Shown here: positions 1 to 8,002 of the stretch, in pieces
How positions within the stretch are numbered: the first letter of the stretch is position 1
Layout: each line of letters begins with the position of its first letter
Program-made: the position numbers and the translations under genes
The notes under the pieces: generated by a model
The model's input: the letters and a program-made list of their open reading frames with translations, nothing else
The model's database searches: none
Told to the model about the DNA's origin: nothing
NCBI RefSeq assembly: GCF_900604315.1
Contig: NZ_LR026978.1
Span: forward strand, 2,618,325 to 2,682,324
Source: [Erwinia] mediterraneensis
GTDB taxonomy: Bacteria; Pseudomonadota; Gammaproteobacteria; Enterobacterales; Enterobacteriaceae
Length of the DNA: 64,000 bases
Reading direction: 5' to 3'

Positions 1-2
1 TT

Positions 3-92
3 TCGGTACTGATCTACCAGTCGATGGCGGCTGAAGAGAGTGAGGTTGAGATGCCCCGCGGCACCTATCTCAGCGGAAAACCAAAGGGGTAG
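3..92 (+). CDS. Phage head-tail connector (HK97 gp6-like), C-terminal end only
   Basis: An open frame runs in from the left edge and stops at TAG 90-92, leaving 29 codons that end in a basic Gly-Lys-Pro-Lys-Gly tail. The segment with YQSMAAEESEVEMPRG is typical of the C-terminal end of gp6-like connectors, which in HK97-type phages sit directly upstream of the head closure gene, as here. The connector forms a ring under the portal in the virion neck. The assignment rests on the short tail and on position. The start is outside the window. Confidence 0.6.
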   Translation, partial: SVLIYQSMAAEESEVEMPRGTYLSGKPKG

Positions 93-97
93 CAACC

Positions 98-430
98 ATG
101 CAGGCCGGAAAACTACGCCACCGCATAACCCTGCAAAAACCGGTAAAGAAGCAGAGCCCGACTACTGGCGCGATCATAAACACCTGGGAGGATGTTGCGA
201 CACTCTGGGCTGATGTTGTTGACCTGTCGGTGCGGGAATTTGTCGCGGCGCAGGCCGGGCAAAGCGAAGTGACATCGCGCATTACCATTCGTTACCGGCA
301 GGATGTGACGAACAAACACCGCATCCTTTACCGGGGCCGGATTTACAATATTCATGGCGTACTTGCTGACGATAAAAGCGGTTCGGAATATCTGACGCTG
401 CCTTGCTCACAGGGGGTTAACGATGGCTGA
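98..430 (+). CDS. Phage head closure / head-tail joining protein
   Basis: 110 residues. It begins with the MQAGKLRHRITLQKP signature of the head-tail joining family (SPP1 gp16 / HK97 gp7-type closure proteins, about 110 residues), followed by the usual beta-rich core with a Trp-containing strand and a YRG-x-IYNI motif near residues 76-84. The protein plugs the filled capsid and offers a platform for tail docking. It starts six bases after the connector gene stops and overlaps the next gene by 8 bp, so it is translated as part of the late operon. Confidence 0.85.
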   Translation: MQAGKLRHRITLQKPVKKQSPTTGAIINTWEDVATLWADVVDLSVREFVAAQAGQSEVTSRITIRYRQDVTNKHRILYRGRIYNIHGVLADDKSGSEYLTLPCSQGVNDG

Positions 431-908
431 CGGTGTTGATTTCAGTCTTACCGGTCTGGATTCCCTGCTGGGAAAACTGGATGAAATCAGTGATGACCTG
501 CGCCGGAAAGGTGGGCGATCTGCTTTGCGCCGCGCCGGGAATGTCATCGTCAATAAAGCGAAGGCCAACGCTCAGCATCTTGATGATCCGGTGACCGGGC
601 GCAGCATTGCCGATAACGTGGCCCAGCGCTGGAACGGCCGTCTTTTCAAACAGACCGGCAATCTGGGGTTTCGCATTGGCGTACTTCATGGCGCTGTGCT
701 GAAAAAGCACCCGGACAAAGCGCAGAATGCGCCAACGCCGCACTGGCGCCTGCTGGAGTTTGGCACCGAGAAAATGCGTGCTCAGCCCTTTATGCGCCCC
801 GCAGCCGAAAGCAGTATCAGTGAGGTCGTGACAACGTTTTCTGACGAATATGAGAAAGCGATTGATCGGGCTATCAAACGGGCGCGGAAAAAAGGAGTGC
901 CGCCATGA
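423..908 (+). CDS. HK97 gp10-like tail completion protein
   Basis: 161 residues. The first part (GLDSLLGKLDEISDDLRRK) and the alternating alanine/arginine helix that follows match the HK97 gp10 family, and the late WRLLEFGTEKMRAQPFMRPA stretch (about residues 107-126) is the most conserved part of that family. These proteins cap the tail end that joins the head. The gene overlaps its neighbours on both sides (8 bp and 4 bp), as usual in tightly packed phage operons. Confidence 0.85.
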   Translation: MADGVDFSLTGLDSLLGKLDEISDDLRRKGGRSALRRAGNVIVNKAKANAQHLDDPVTGRSIADNVAQRWNGRLFKQTGNLGFRIGVLHGAVLKKHPDKAQNAPTPHWRLLEFGTEKMRAQPFMRPAAESSISEVVTTFSDEYEKAIDRAIKRARKKGVPP

Positions 909-1270
909 TTGCACCCATATTTGCGGTCTGCGCGGCCAGTCAGGCGGTCAACAGTCTTATCGGGGGCGATACGCTCCGGCTTTACCCGTTTGGCCTGCAG
1001 GACGACAACGTTATTTATCCCTATGCCGTCTGGCAGAACATCAGCGGCGAGCCGGAAAACTATCTTGCTCAGCGGCCTGACGCTGACACTTTCACGCTTC
1101 AGGTTGATGTTTACGCCGATACGCCTGATGAAGTGATCACTGTGGCCGCTGCACTCCGTGACGCAATCGAACCTCATGCCTATATCACTCGCTGGGGCGG
1201 GCAGGAAATTGACAGCGATACACGGCGCTACCGCTATTCATTCGATGTGGACTGGATAGTCAGACGCTGA
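905..1270 (+). CDS. Tail terminator/completion protein (DUF3168 family)
   Basis: 121 residues, compact alpha/beta protein of the size of DUF3168 (lambda gpU-like) tail terminator proteins. It has the family pattern: an N-terminal helix, a PYAVWQNISGEPENYL stretch around residues 38-53, a strand with LQVDVYA near residues 64-70, and a terminal beta hairpin ending in RYRYSFDVDWIVRR. The ATGA overlap with the upstream gene indicates coupled translation. A hairpin with a T-tract follows at 1285-1308. Confidence 0.75.
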   Translation: MIAPIFAVCAASQAVNSLIGGDTLRLYPFGLQDDNVIYPYAVWQNISGEPENYLAQRPDADTFTLQVDVYADTPDEVITVAAALRDAIEPHAYITRWGGQEIDSDTRRYRYSFDVDWIVRR

Positions 1271-1284
1271 CCCTACCTATTACC

Positions 1285-1308
1285 AACCGGCCCTGAGCCG
1301 GTTTTTTT
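1285..1308 (+). terminator. Hairpin with T-tract before the tail tube gene
   Basis: AACCGGC (1285-1291) pairs with GCCGGTT (1297-1303) around a 5-base loop and is followed by a run of T up to 1308. It has the form of an intrinsic terminator but lies inside the late operon, so it is either read through by antiterminated polymerase or lowers expression after the tail completion gene. Confidence 0.6.
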
Positions 1309-1325
1309 ATGACCGGAGATAACCC

Positions 1326-1823
1326 ATGTCTGTACTGACTCAAGGCACGCAGCTTTTCGTGCTCACAAAAGGTGTGGTGAGCGAAGTGGAGTGCATCACT
1401 GCATTCTCCCCGGGCAGCAACCCTGCTGACCAGATTGAAGACACCTGTCTTTCCGAGCGCACAGACCGTACGTATAAGCGCGGTCTGCGTACCCCCGGGC
1501 AGGCGTCCCTGACGCTTAACGCCGACCCGAAAAACAGCAGCCATATCATGCTGTATAACCTGTCCATTTCTGATGATGAAGAGGATCAGGACCTGACCTT
1601 TGCGATTGGCTGGTCAGATGGCACCGCTTCACCCACTGTTGCTGGCGCTGATGACACCGATGCTGTGGATGGGCTGGTATTGCCTGACAGCCGTACCTGG
1701 TTCGTATTCAAAGGCTACGTGTCCGATTTCCCGTTTGATTTCTCGGCGAACACGGTTGTTTCCTCTTCTGCCTCGATCCAGCGTTCCGGCGCGGCGGTCT
1801 GGGTGCCCAAAGCGAGCACTTAA
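1326..1823 (+). CDS. Major tail tube protein
   Basis: 165 residues. Position between the tail terminator gene and the frameshifted chaperones is that of the tail tube gene (lambda V) in all lambdoid siphoviruses. The sequence is beta-rich, with an early QLFVLTKG strand, a repeated acidic loop, and a C-terminal [31 protein letters not shown] stretch typical of tube subunits, in which it forms the inner hexameric ring wall. A GGAG ribosome site (1315-1318) precedes the ATG. It lacks the extra C-terminal Ig-like domain of lambda gpV. Confidence 0.85.
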   Translation: MSVLTQGTQLFVLTKGVVSEVECITAFSPGSNPADQIEDTCLSERTDRTYKRGLRTPGQASLTLNADPKNSSHIMLYNLSISDDEEDQDLTFAIGWSDGTASPTVAGADDTDAVDGLVLPDSRTWFVFKGYVSDFPFDFSANTVVSSSASIQRSGAAVWVPKAST

Positions 1824-1826
1824 CGC

Positions 1827-2312
1827 ATGAAGCTGACTCTCGACTCACTCAAAAAGGCCGGGGCATTCACCGGCCGTCCCGTTGAAAAAGAAATTTCCTG
1901 GAAGCAGGGCGGTGAGGAATTTACCGCCACGGTCTATATCCGCCCGATGGGGTATCACACCGCCACTTCTGATGTGCTGGCATACGGCGGAAAAGTGGAT
2001 GGCGTTGCTGGCCGCATTGCAGCTTCTGTCTGTGATGAGAACGGCAAGCCGGTATTCACTCCTGCAGACATCACCGGCGAGGCTGACCCGGAACGCGGCT
2101 CTCTGGATGGTGCGCTGACCATTGCGCTGCTGGTGGCCATTCAGGAGGTTAACGATCTGGGAAAGAGCACGAGCTCAGCGCAGAAGAAGAAATCTGGTGT
2201 GAGCTCGTCCTCAACGGTATCGGCGGCAGGACCATCGCAGAAGCGCAGGAAATCCTCAGCTTCCGGGAATTCCAGCTCTGGGTTAAGTACCGGCAACGCT
2301 ACGGAAGCCTGA
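1827..2312 (+). CDS. Tail assembly chaperone, G-like short form
   Basis: 161 residues when read without frameshifting. Residues 1-113 form a normal-looking domain (MKLTLDSLKKAGAF then beta strands with EFTATVYIRPMGYHTA). After the slippery site the zero frame becomes a low-complexity Ser/Lys stretch, as expected when the frame that encodes the real second domain is the -1 frame. In lambda, gpG coats the tape measure protein during tail assembly and is absent from the finished virion. Most ribosomes probably make this short form. Confidence 0.8.
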   Translation: MKLTLDSLKKAGAFTGRPVEKEISWKQGGEEFTATVYIRPMGYHTATSDVLAYGGKVDGVAGRIAASVCDENGKPVFTPADITGEADPERGSLDGALTIALLVAIQEVNDLGKSTSSAQKKKSGVSSSSTVSAAGPSQKRRKSSASGNSSSGLSTGNATEA

Positions 2313-2488
2313 ACCCGATGATGCGCACTGAGTGGGCTGCAGGGATGGTGTCCAGTACGATCGCCAACGTCAACCGGGGGGCGAACACGCCTCCTTTCAG
2401 CGTGACGGATTTTACTCTTCACTTTACCCCACAGCCCGCCAGTAACGAGCCAATCGGGCTGGATGAGGCCATGAAGTCCTGGGCGTAA
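1827..2488 (+). CDS. Tail assembly chaperone, GT-like fusion made by -1 frameshift
   Basis: A slip at GGGAAAG (2159-2165) moves ribosomes into the -1 frame, which stays open to TAA 2486-2488 and gives a fusion of about 220 residues. The new part begins EHELSAEEEIWCELVLNG and contains a helical FREFQLWVKYRQRYG segment and a C-terminal ...DEAMKSWA, a well-formed protein domain without its own start codon. In lambda gpGT, the T part recruits tail tube subunits while the G part holds the tape measure. The gene sits directly before the tape measure gene, as expected. Confidence 0.85.
2159..2165 (+). promoter_or_regulatory. Programmed -1 ribosomal frameshift slippery site GGGAAAG
   Basis: The heptamer is phased G GGA AAG in the frame of the 1827 gene, exactly the phase needed for a tandem -1 slip, and it is the same heptamer used by phage lambda G/GT. 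The -1 frame is closed or lacks a start before this point and is open for 108 codons after it. Confidence 0.88.
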
Positions 2489-2509
2489 ATCTCAGCTAAT
2501 GGAGTAATT

Positions 2510-5017
2510 ATGGCTTCCAAGTCTCTCGGTACATTAACCATTGACCTGATTGCAAAGGTTGGTGGTTTTGTTTCCGGTATGGATAAAGCGGAGCGCGCAT
2601 CACAGAAATGGGCGAAGCAGGTCCAGCAGGATGCGGCAGCAAGCACTGTTGCTATCTTGTCTGTGGGCGCGGCTCTAAAAGCGGCTGCTGTATCTGCTGG
2701 CGCAGCAGGATTCGCTCTGCTTAAAAGTACAGCTGAGCAGGTTAGCGCTACAGACCAGTGGGCTAAATCCCTGAAAATCTCTACTCAGGAATTACTGGCA
2801 TGGCAGTTTGCCGCTGAAAGAGCTGGCGTCCAGGGCGACCAGATGGCGGACATCTTCAAAGATCTCGGTGACAAGATTGGTGACGCCATTCTGAACCAGT
2901 CTGGAGAAGCCGTTGACGCTCTTAATTCTCTTGGCCTTTCCGCAGAAAAGCTTTCAAAAGTATCTCCGGATCAGCAAATGCTTGCGATCGGTGAGGCCCT
3001 CGGAAAAATCAGCACCAATGCTGGTAAGGTCACGATCCTTGAAAGTCTGGGTAACGACCTGTCAAAACTGCTGCCTCTCTTTGACAACAACAACGAGAAG
3101 CTGAAGCAGTTTATCCAGCTCGCCAAGGATTATGGCGTCGCCCCCGATCCGCAGTCGATTGACGACCTTGTGAAGGTCAACAATTTGTTTCTGGACATGG
3201 AAGCCCAGGTGAAAGGGCTGAAAATGGAGATCGCTTCCGGGCTGGCAAAAGTCGATCTCAGCCCGCTTCAGGGTTCACTGGATAAAGTCCATAAAGTACT
3301 TACTGACCCGGCAGTGTTGAAGGGTCTTGTCGATCTGGTTAGTGAGGTTGCTCAACTTGCTGGGTGGCTGGTTAAGGCAGCCGCAGCCGCTGGTGAGCTG
3401 GCTGCTAAGTCCAGTAACAGAATGGCCGCTATTGGCGGGAATATCGATGTAAATAATATCGATCAGGTCGCTGAACGGATTGAATATCTTCAGCAGATGA
3501 TTTCAAAACGTTCAGGTTTTTACGACCAGGGCGAATCTTTCGCGGGATGGCTTTTCGGTAAAGACGACAGCACAGGGAAAATGAAAGCTGAGCTGGATTC
3601 GCTGATAGCTCAGAAAAATAAACTTCTTAAAGCGGATACGAACGGTGGCGTTCTGCCGACTGCGGTTGCAACAGTAACCGGCCCGGATGCCTTTGGACTT
3701 CCGCCAGGTCAAACCAACGGCAAAACTACGCCAGATGCAGGACTTAAAAAACTCGAAAACGCTTTTAAAGCAACCGAGCAAAGTTATCTGCGCCAGATCG
3801 CCCTGATAGACACAACCGGGAAAAAAACAGCGGAAGTCACGGAGGCACAGAAGCTTCAGTTTGATATTGCTGATGGAAAACTTGCTGGCATCAGTGACAG
3901 GCAGAAAACCCGACTGGAGCAGCTGGCAACCGAAATAGACCGCCTCAATACGTTGAAAAAGGCAAACATTGAAAACGCCAAAGCCGCTGCCTTTGCCGCA
4001 GAACTTCAGAATCAGAATGATAACGCCAAAGCCTCACTTAATGTCGATATTCAGGGGGCGGGCCTGGGTGATAAAGAACGCAGCCGGATGAAAGAACGGC
4101 TGAGTATTGAGCGTGAGTTTCTGGATAAGCAGAAAGATTTACAGCTTCAGTATCAGTCAGGCGACATAACGAAATCGTTGTATGACACTGAAACCGCTTC
4201 ACTGAAAAGCGCCATGTCTGAGCGCCTGAAGATTCAGGATGATTACTATCAGAGCCTGGATGCCATGCAGTCTGACTGGTCTTCTGGAGCCAAAGATGGC
4301 CTGGCTGACTGGTTTAACGACATCAGTGACGTATCCGGCGCGGTTTCTTACGGCGTTCAGTCTTCACTTAATGGCGTCTTCGATAATGTTACCTCAATGC
4401 TTGAGGGTAATAAGGTCAGCTGGAAGTCCTGGGGCATTTCAGTCCTGCAAATAATTGAGAAAGTAGCGCTGCAGATGGCGGTAGTCAGCGCTATGGGCGG
4501 CGGTTCCTCCTCTTCCGGGATTCTGGGCTCTGTTGCATCTGGCATTGCCGGGTATTTTGGCGGCGGCGCATCTGCCGGTGCATCGGCTTCAAACTCATTT
4601 TCCTCCGGGGCTTACAACAACCTTACCTTTAATGCCAAAGGTGGCGTTTACGCGTCGCCAGATCTCAGCCAGTACAGCAACTCAATTGTCAGTTCTCCCA
4701 CGCTGTTCGCTTTTGCAAAAGGCGCAGGCCTGATGGGTGAGGCTGGCCCTGAAGCGATCATGCCCCTGACTCGCGCCGCAGACGGATCGCTGGGTGTCAG
4801 AGCCCTGGGTGACGGTGGCATGGCGCCGTCCGGAAGTTCAGCTCCACAGGTTTACATCAGTATCGACGGTGACGGAAACACAAAATCTCAGTCAACCAAT
4901 GGCTGGGAACAGTTTGGATCAGAAATCGGCAGTTTTGTGGATCGGCGGTACAAAGAAAACATGATGAGAGATATCCGCCCTGGCGGTGATATCTGGAACG
5001 CAATGAAGAGCAGGTAA
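2510..5017 (+). CDS. Tail tape measure protein
   Basis: 835 residues, the longest tail gene before J; length sets tail length. The N-terminal half is helical, with alanine-rich hydrophobic segments near residues 45-70 and 285-300, and a long coiled-coil stretch near residues 410-590 (many Lys, Gln, Leu). The C-terminal part has glycine/serine-rich segments (AMGGGSSSSG near 664) followed by the family's conserved KGAGLMGEAGPEAIMPLTRAADGSLGVRA block near residues 740-768. It follows the chaperone genes that bind it during assembly. Confidence 0.92.
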   Translation: MASKSLGTLTIDLIAKVGGFVSGMDKAERASQKWAKQVQQDAAASTVAILSVGAALKAAAVSAGAAGFALLKSTAEQVSATDQWAKSLKISTQELLAWQFAAERAGVQGDQMADIFKDLGDKIGDAILNQSGEAVDALNSLGLSAEKLSKVSPDQQMLAIGEALGKISTNAGKVTILESLGNDLSKLLPLFDNNNEKLKQFIQLAKDYGVAPDPQSIDDLVKVNNLFLDMEAQVKGLKMEIASGLAKVDLSPLQGSLDKVHKVLTDPAVLKGLVDLVSEVAQLAGWLVKAAAAAGELAAKSSNRMAAIGGNIDVNNIDQVAERIEYLQQMISKRSGFYDQGESFAGWLFGKDDSTGKMKAELDSLIAQKNKLLKADTNGGVLPTAVATVTGPDAFGLPPGQTNGKTTPDAGLKKLENAFKATEQSYLRQIALIDTTGKKTAEVTEAQKLQFDIADGKLAGISDRQKTRLEQLATEIDRLNTLKKANIENAKAAAFAAELQNQNDNAKASLNVDIQGAGLGDKERSRMKERLSIEREFLDKQKDLQLQYQSGDITKSLYDTETASLKSAMSERLKIQDDYYQSLDAMQSDWSSGAKDGLADWFNDISDVSGAVSYGVQSSLNGVFDNVTSMLEGNKVSWKSWGISVLQIIEKVALQMAVVSAMGGGSSSSGILGSVASGIAGYFGGGASAGASASNSFSSGAYNNLTFNAKGGVYASPDLSQYSNSIVSSPTLFAFAKGAGLMGEAGPEAIMPLTRAADGSLGVRALGDGGMAPSGSSAPQVYISIDGDGNTKSQSTNGWEQFGSEIGSFVDRRYKENMMRDIRPGGDIWNAMKSR

Positions 5018-5020
5018 CAC

Positions 5021-5359
5021 ATGGCCATCGAAGAATTTACCTGGAGCCCGCGTATTAATGCGGCGGGGGAAATGAAATTTAACACCAGAAAAGTGCAGTT
5101 CGGTGACGGTTACACCCAGGTGTCTGGTAACGGTCTGAATACCAGGAGTCAGAGCTGGGACCTGACATTTACCGGCGGCGAGGCGTATATCAGCGAAATA
5201 AAAGCCTTTCTCGATAAGCACGGTGGAGTACGTGCGTTTCAGTGGAAACCTCCGCTGGAGTCAGTGGGCCTTTATCGCTGTGATACGTATACACCAACAG
5301 CGCTGGGGGCGGGCCTGTTCAACCTTGCCGCAACCTTTGAACAGGCGTTTAAACCATGA
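5021..5359 (+). CDS. Minor tail protein M-like
   Basis: 112 residues, the size of lambda gpM. It contains the family core: FNTRKVQFGDGYTQ near residues 24-37, SWDLTFTG near 47-54, and a C-terminal FQWKPP followed by a terminal strand and FEQAF. gpM-type proteins form part of the distal tail tip that binds the tube. It starts 3 bases after the tape measure stop and overlaps the L-like gene by 4 bp. Confidence 0.88.
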   Translation: MAIEEFTWSPRINAAGEMKFNTRKVQFGDGYTQVSGNGLNTRSQSWDLTFTGGEAYISEIKAFLDKHGGVRAFQWKPPLESVGLYRCDTYTPTALGAGLFNLAATFEQAFKP

Positions 5360-6111
5360 GTCTGAACAGTGACTATCAGAAACTGGAGCCGGGCAGCGCT
5401 GTCCGGCTGATTGAGGTGGACGGTACGGCATTCGGCACTGGCGAGGTTCTGCGGTTCCATGCTTATAACATCCCCCATACGGAAGCTGAAATTATCGCTG
5501 CAGGAGGTGATGAGTCAAAGCTGCCTGCAAAATCCATCTGGTGGCAGGGTAACGAATACAAACCGTGGCCATGCAAAATAGATGGCATTGAAACTTCAAC
5601 CACAGGCAGCAGCGCGCAGCCAAAGCTGACGGTAGCCAACCTTGACAGCTCTATCACGGCGTTATGCCTGGCTTACGACGACATGCTGCAGGCAAAGGTG
5701 TTTATTCACGACACCCTTGCCAAGTACCTCGACGCAAAAAACTTCCCGGACGGAAATCCATCCGCAGACGCGACGCAGGAAAAGCTGAAGACGTTCTACA
5801 TTGACAGCAAAAGCGCTGAAACAAGAACGCAGGTGGAATTCACGCTCAGCAGCCCGATGGACCTGCAGGGGTTGATGATCCCTACCCGGCAGCTGCATTC
5901 CCTGTGCACCTGGTGCATCCGTGGCAAGTACCGTACCGGAGACGGGTGCGACTACGCCGGAACGCGTTATTTCGACAAATTCAACAACCCGGTTGACGAT
6001 CCTTCGCTGGATGAATGCAGCGGGACGCTTACCGGGTGCAAATTGCGGTTTGGTGAGCACGAGGAATTGTCATTTGGAGGATTCCCCGGAACCTCTCTCA
6101 TCAGGAGTTAA
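5356..6111 (+). CDS. Minor tail protein L-like
   Basis: 251 residues. After an N-terminal domain matching lambda gpL (LNSDYQKLEPGSAVRLIEVDG), the C-terminal third carries Cys residues in the arrangement CTWC, GDGCDY, DECSGTLTGC (about residues 186-228). In lambda gpL equivalent cysteines hold an iron-sulfur cluster, so a cluster is plausible here. The protein belongs to the tail tip and lies between M and K as in lambda. Confidence 0.88.
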   Translation: MSLNSDYQKLEPGSAVRLIEVDGTAFGTGEVLRFHAYNIPHTEAEIIAAGGDESKLPAKSIWWQGNEYKPWPCKIDGIETSTTGSSAQPKLTVANLDSSITALCLAYDDMLQAKVFIHDTLAKYLDAKNFPDGNPSADATQEKLKTFYIDSKSAETRTQVEFTLSSPMDLQGLMIPTRQLHSLCTWCIRGKYRTGDGCDYAGTRYFDKFNNPVDDPSLDECSGTLTGCKLRFGEHEELSFGGFPGTSLIRS

Positions 6112-6113
6112 CT

Positions 6114-6827
6114 ATGCGGAAAAAAACTATAGCGGCAATCATGGCGCATGCTGCTGCAGAATATCCCCGGGAATGCTGCGGAGTCGTGGCGCAAAAAAGC
6201 AGAGTGGAACGCTATTTCCCGTGCCGCAATCTGGCTTCTGATCCTAAAGAGCAGTTTCACCTGTCACCTGAAGATTACGCCGAGGCGGAAGACTGGGGGA
6301 CGGTCACCGCGATTGTTCACAGCCATCCCGACGCAACAACCCGCCCCAGCCCACTGGATGAGGCGCAGTGCGATGCTAATGGCGTACCCTGGCACATTGT
6401 GAGCTGGCCGGAAGGGGACGTGCGCACCATTCAGCCACGCGGAGAGTTACCGCTGCTTGAGCGTCCTTTTGTCCTTGGCCATACAGATTGCTGGGGGCTG
6501 GTGATGAGTTACTTCCGGCAGAACCACGCCATAGAGCTGCCTGATTATCGTGTCGATTATCCCTGGTGGGAAGACCAGTACGAAGACAACTTTTACCAGG
6601 ATAAGTGGTACGAAGCCGGATTCCGGGAATTCAGCGGTCCGCCCCGGGAAGGCGATGTCGTGATGATGCAGGTGCAGTCAAATAAATGGAATCATGCAGG
6701 CGTTCTGCTGGACGGGAATATGCTTCTGCACCACTTATATGGCCGTATCAGTAACCGTATTCCGTATGGTGGTTACTGGGTTGATCGCACGATGAAGATA
6801 GTGCGACATAAAGATTTATTAACTTAA
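6114..6827 (+). CDS. Tail tip protein K-like (Mov34/JAB plus NlpC/P60 peptidase)
   Basis: 237 residues with two domains. Residues 1-105 resemble a JAB/Mov34 metallopeptidase: HSHPDATTRPSPLDEAQC carries the HxH-x(n)-D metal motif. Residues about 120-235 form an NlpC/P60 fold with the nucleophile Cys in HTDCWGLVMSY and the catalytic His in WNHAGVLLD. In lambda this protein is part of the tail tip and is thought to open peptidoglycan locally. It follows the L-like gene with a 2-base gap. Confidence 0.88.
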   Translation: MRKKTIAAIMAHAAAEYPRECCGVVAQKSRVERYFPCRNLASDPKEQFHLSPEDYAEAEDWGTVTAIVHSHPDATTRPSPLDEAQCDANGVPWHIVSWPEGDVRTIQPRGELPLLERPFVLGHTDCWGLVMSYFRQNHAIELPDYRVDYPWWEDQYEDNFYQDKWYEAGFREFSGPPREGDVVMMQVQSNKWNHAGVLLDGNMLLHHLYGRISNRIPYGGYWVDRTMKIVRHKDLLT

Positions 6828-6883
6828 CTTGCCTCAGGTCCGAGGATTGATATTCTTTTTCAGTAATTAAAAAGGGAGAGAAT

Positions 6884-7306
6884 ATGAGGAAGTTAATTTT
6901 TGCGCTGCTGGTTATGACTGCCAGTGGCTGTGCAACCGAAGCGGTTCTGCCCAGCAAAGCCAAACCTGCACCATCTGATCGCGTTTTCCTCTATCAGCAA
7001 AAAACGGAACAGACCGATTCAACGCTCATCGTTGTCAGAGATAGCGGGTATCTGGGAAGCGGTTGTTTTACTGGAGTTTATATCAATGGCAAAAGAGCAG
7101 CTTCGCTTGAGCCATCAGAGAAAGCTGTATTTTATTTGCAGTCAGGTGAAGTCAGCCTGGGCATGAAAGGAGAAGGTAAGCTTTGTTTGTCAGATGCAGT
7201 TCCCTCAATGCGGGATTTCAATCTTGCCCCTAACAGTGTTAAAGCGGTAAGGCTCTTTGCCGATCCAAGCGGCAATGTGGATATAAAGCCGCTACCAAAC
7301 GAATAA
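6884..7306 (+). CDS. Prophage lipoprotein, probable cargo (moron) gene
   Basis: 140 residues with a lipoprotein signal peptide: basic MRK, hydrophobic core, and lipobox ASGC with Cys at residue 16. The remainder is beta-rich with a VYINGKRAASLEPSEKAVFYLQSGEVSLG segment of the style of DUF2846-type lipoproteins. It interrupts the K-I gene pair, which is contiguous in lambda, has a strong ribosome site (AAGGGAGAG) and its own terminator just downstream, all signs of an independently acquired cargo gene. The function is unknown; surface alteration or exclusion of other phages is a guess based on position only. Confidence 0.7.
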   Translation: MRKLIFALLVMTASGCATEAVLPSKAKPAPSDRVFLYQQKTEQTDSTLIVVRDSGYLGSGCFTGVYINGKRAASLEPSEKAVFYLQSGEVSLGMKGEGKLCLSDAVPSMRDFNLAPNSVKAVRLFADPSGNVDIKPLPNE

Positions 7307-7313
7307 TGAACCG

Positions 7314-7339
7314 GCCACTCTCAGGAGTGGCTTTTTTTT
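7314..7339 (+). terminator. Intrinsic terminator after the prophage lipoprotein gene
   Basis: Perfect 7-bp stem GCCACTC/GAGTGGC (7314-7320, 7325-7331), loop TCAG, then eight T residues. It isolates the lipoprotein gene from the I-like gene. Confidence 0.85.
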
Positions 7340-7351
7340 GGGTGAGACTTT

Positions 7352-7951
7352 ATGAAAGAGATCATGACCAGAATTGAGCTGGGCGGCATTCTTGGCAAAA
7401 CCTTCGGGAAAGTGCATCACCGCTTGATTTCGAAAAGGCATGAAGCCTGCCAGGCGCTGGCCGCTACAGTCGATGGGTTTGAAAAGTTTATGCTCACCAG
7501 TCGCAAGCGAGGCTTGACCTTTGCTGTATTCAGCGGAAAGAAAAATATAGGTGTCGATGATTTGGGATTTCCCGTAACAGGAGAAGTTATTCGTATCATG
7601 CCGGTTATTATTGGCAGCAAACGCGGCGGTATTCTTCAAACAATCCTGGGCGCTGTTTTGGTTGTCGTCGGTGTGATTGTTACCGGACTTTCCTACGGAT
7701 GGGCGGCTCCAGTAGGCGGGGCACTGATTAGTGCAGGCATCGGGTTAACGGCAGGTGGAGTTATTCAGATGCTTTCGCCGCAGCCTGGCGGACTATCCAG
7801 TAAGCAGGACCCTGATAACCAGGCCTCCTACGCATTCGGCAGCGCAACGAATACCACTGCTCAGGGATACCCTGTTCCGCTTTTGTATGGTCAGCGGCGC
7901 ATTGGGGGCGCAATCATCTCTGCCGGTATTTACGTCGAAGATCAGCAATAA
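7352..7951 (+). CDS. Tail assembly protein I-like
   Basis: 199 residues. The N-terminal half has the lambda gpI-like opening (IELGGILGKTFGKVHH), and a long glycine/valine-rich hydrophobic segment (about residues 88-145) is the family hallmark. The C-terminus contains GYPVPLLYGQRRIGGAIISAGIY, which is conserved in tail assembly I proteins. Required for tail tip assembly, probably not in the virion. A second possible ATG lies four codons later (7364); I keep the first because a GGTGAG sequence precedes it. Confidence 0.85.
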   Translation: MKEIMTRIELGGILGKTFGKVHHRLISKRHEACQALAATVDGFEKFMLTSRKRGLTFAVFSGKKNIGVDDLGFPVTGEVIRIMPVIIGSKRGGILQTILGAVLVVVGVIVTGLSYGWAAPVGGALISAGIGLTAGGVIQMLSPQPGGLSSKQDPDNQASYAFGSATNTTAQGYPVPLLYGQRRIGGAIISAGIYVEDQQ

Positions 7952-7965
7952 CTCTAACCTTTTCC

Positions 7966-7991
7966 AAAGGTCGCTCCGGCGGCCTTTTTTT
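7966..7991 (+). terminator. Hairpin with T-tract between I-like and J-like genes
   Basis: AAAGGTCGC (7966-7974) pairs with GCGGCCTTT (7979-7987, one G-U pair), loop TCCG, followed by T to 7991. Intrinsic-terminator form within the late operon. Confidence 0.6.
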
Positions 7992-8002
7992 ATGGGCGCA
8001 AT

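Noticed and set aside
6847..6867. Promoter for the K-I lipoprotein gene (TTGATA … TAAAAA)
   Set aside because: Spacer of 15 bp and a weak -10; not good enough to list, although an own promoter would fit a cargo gene.
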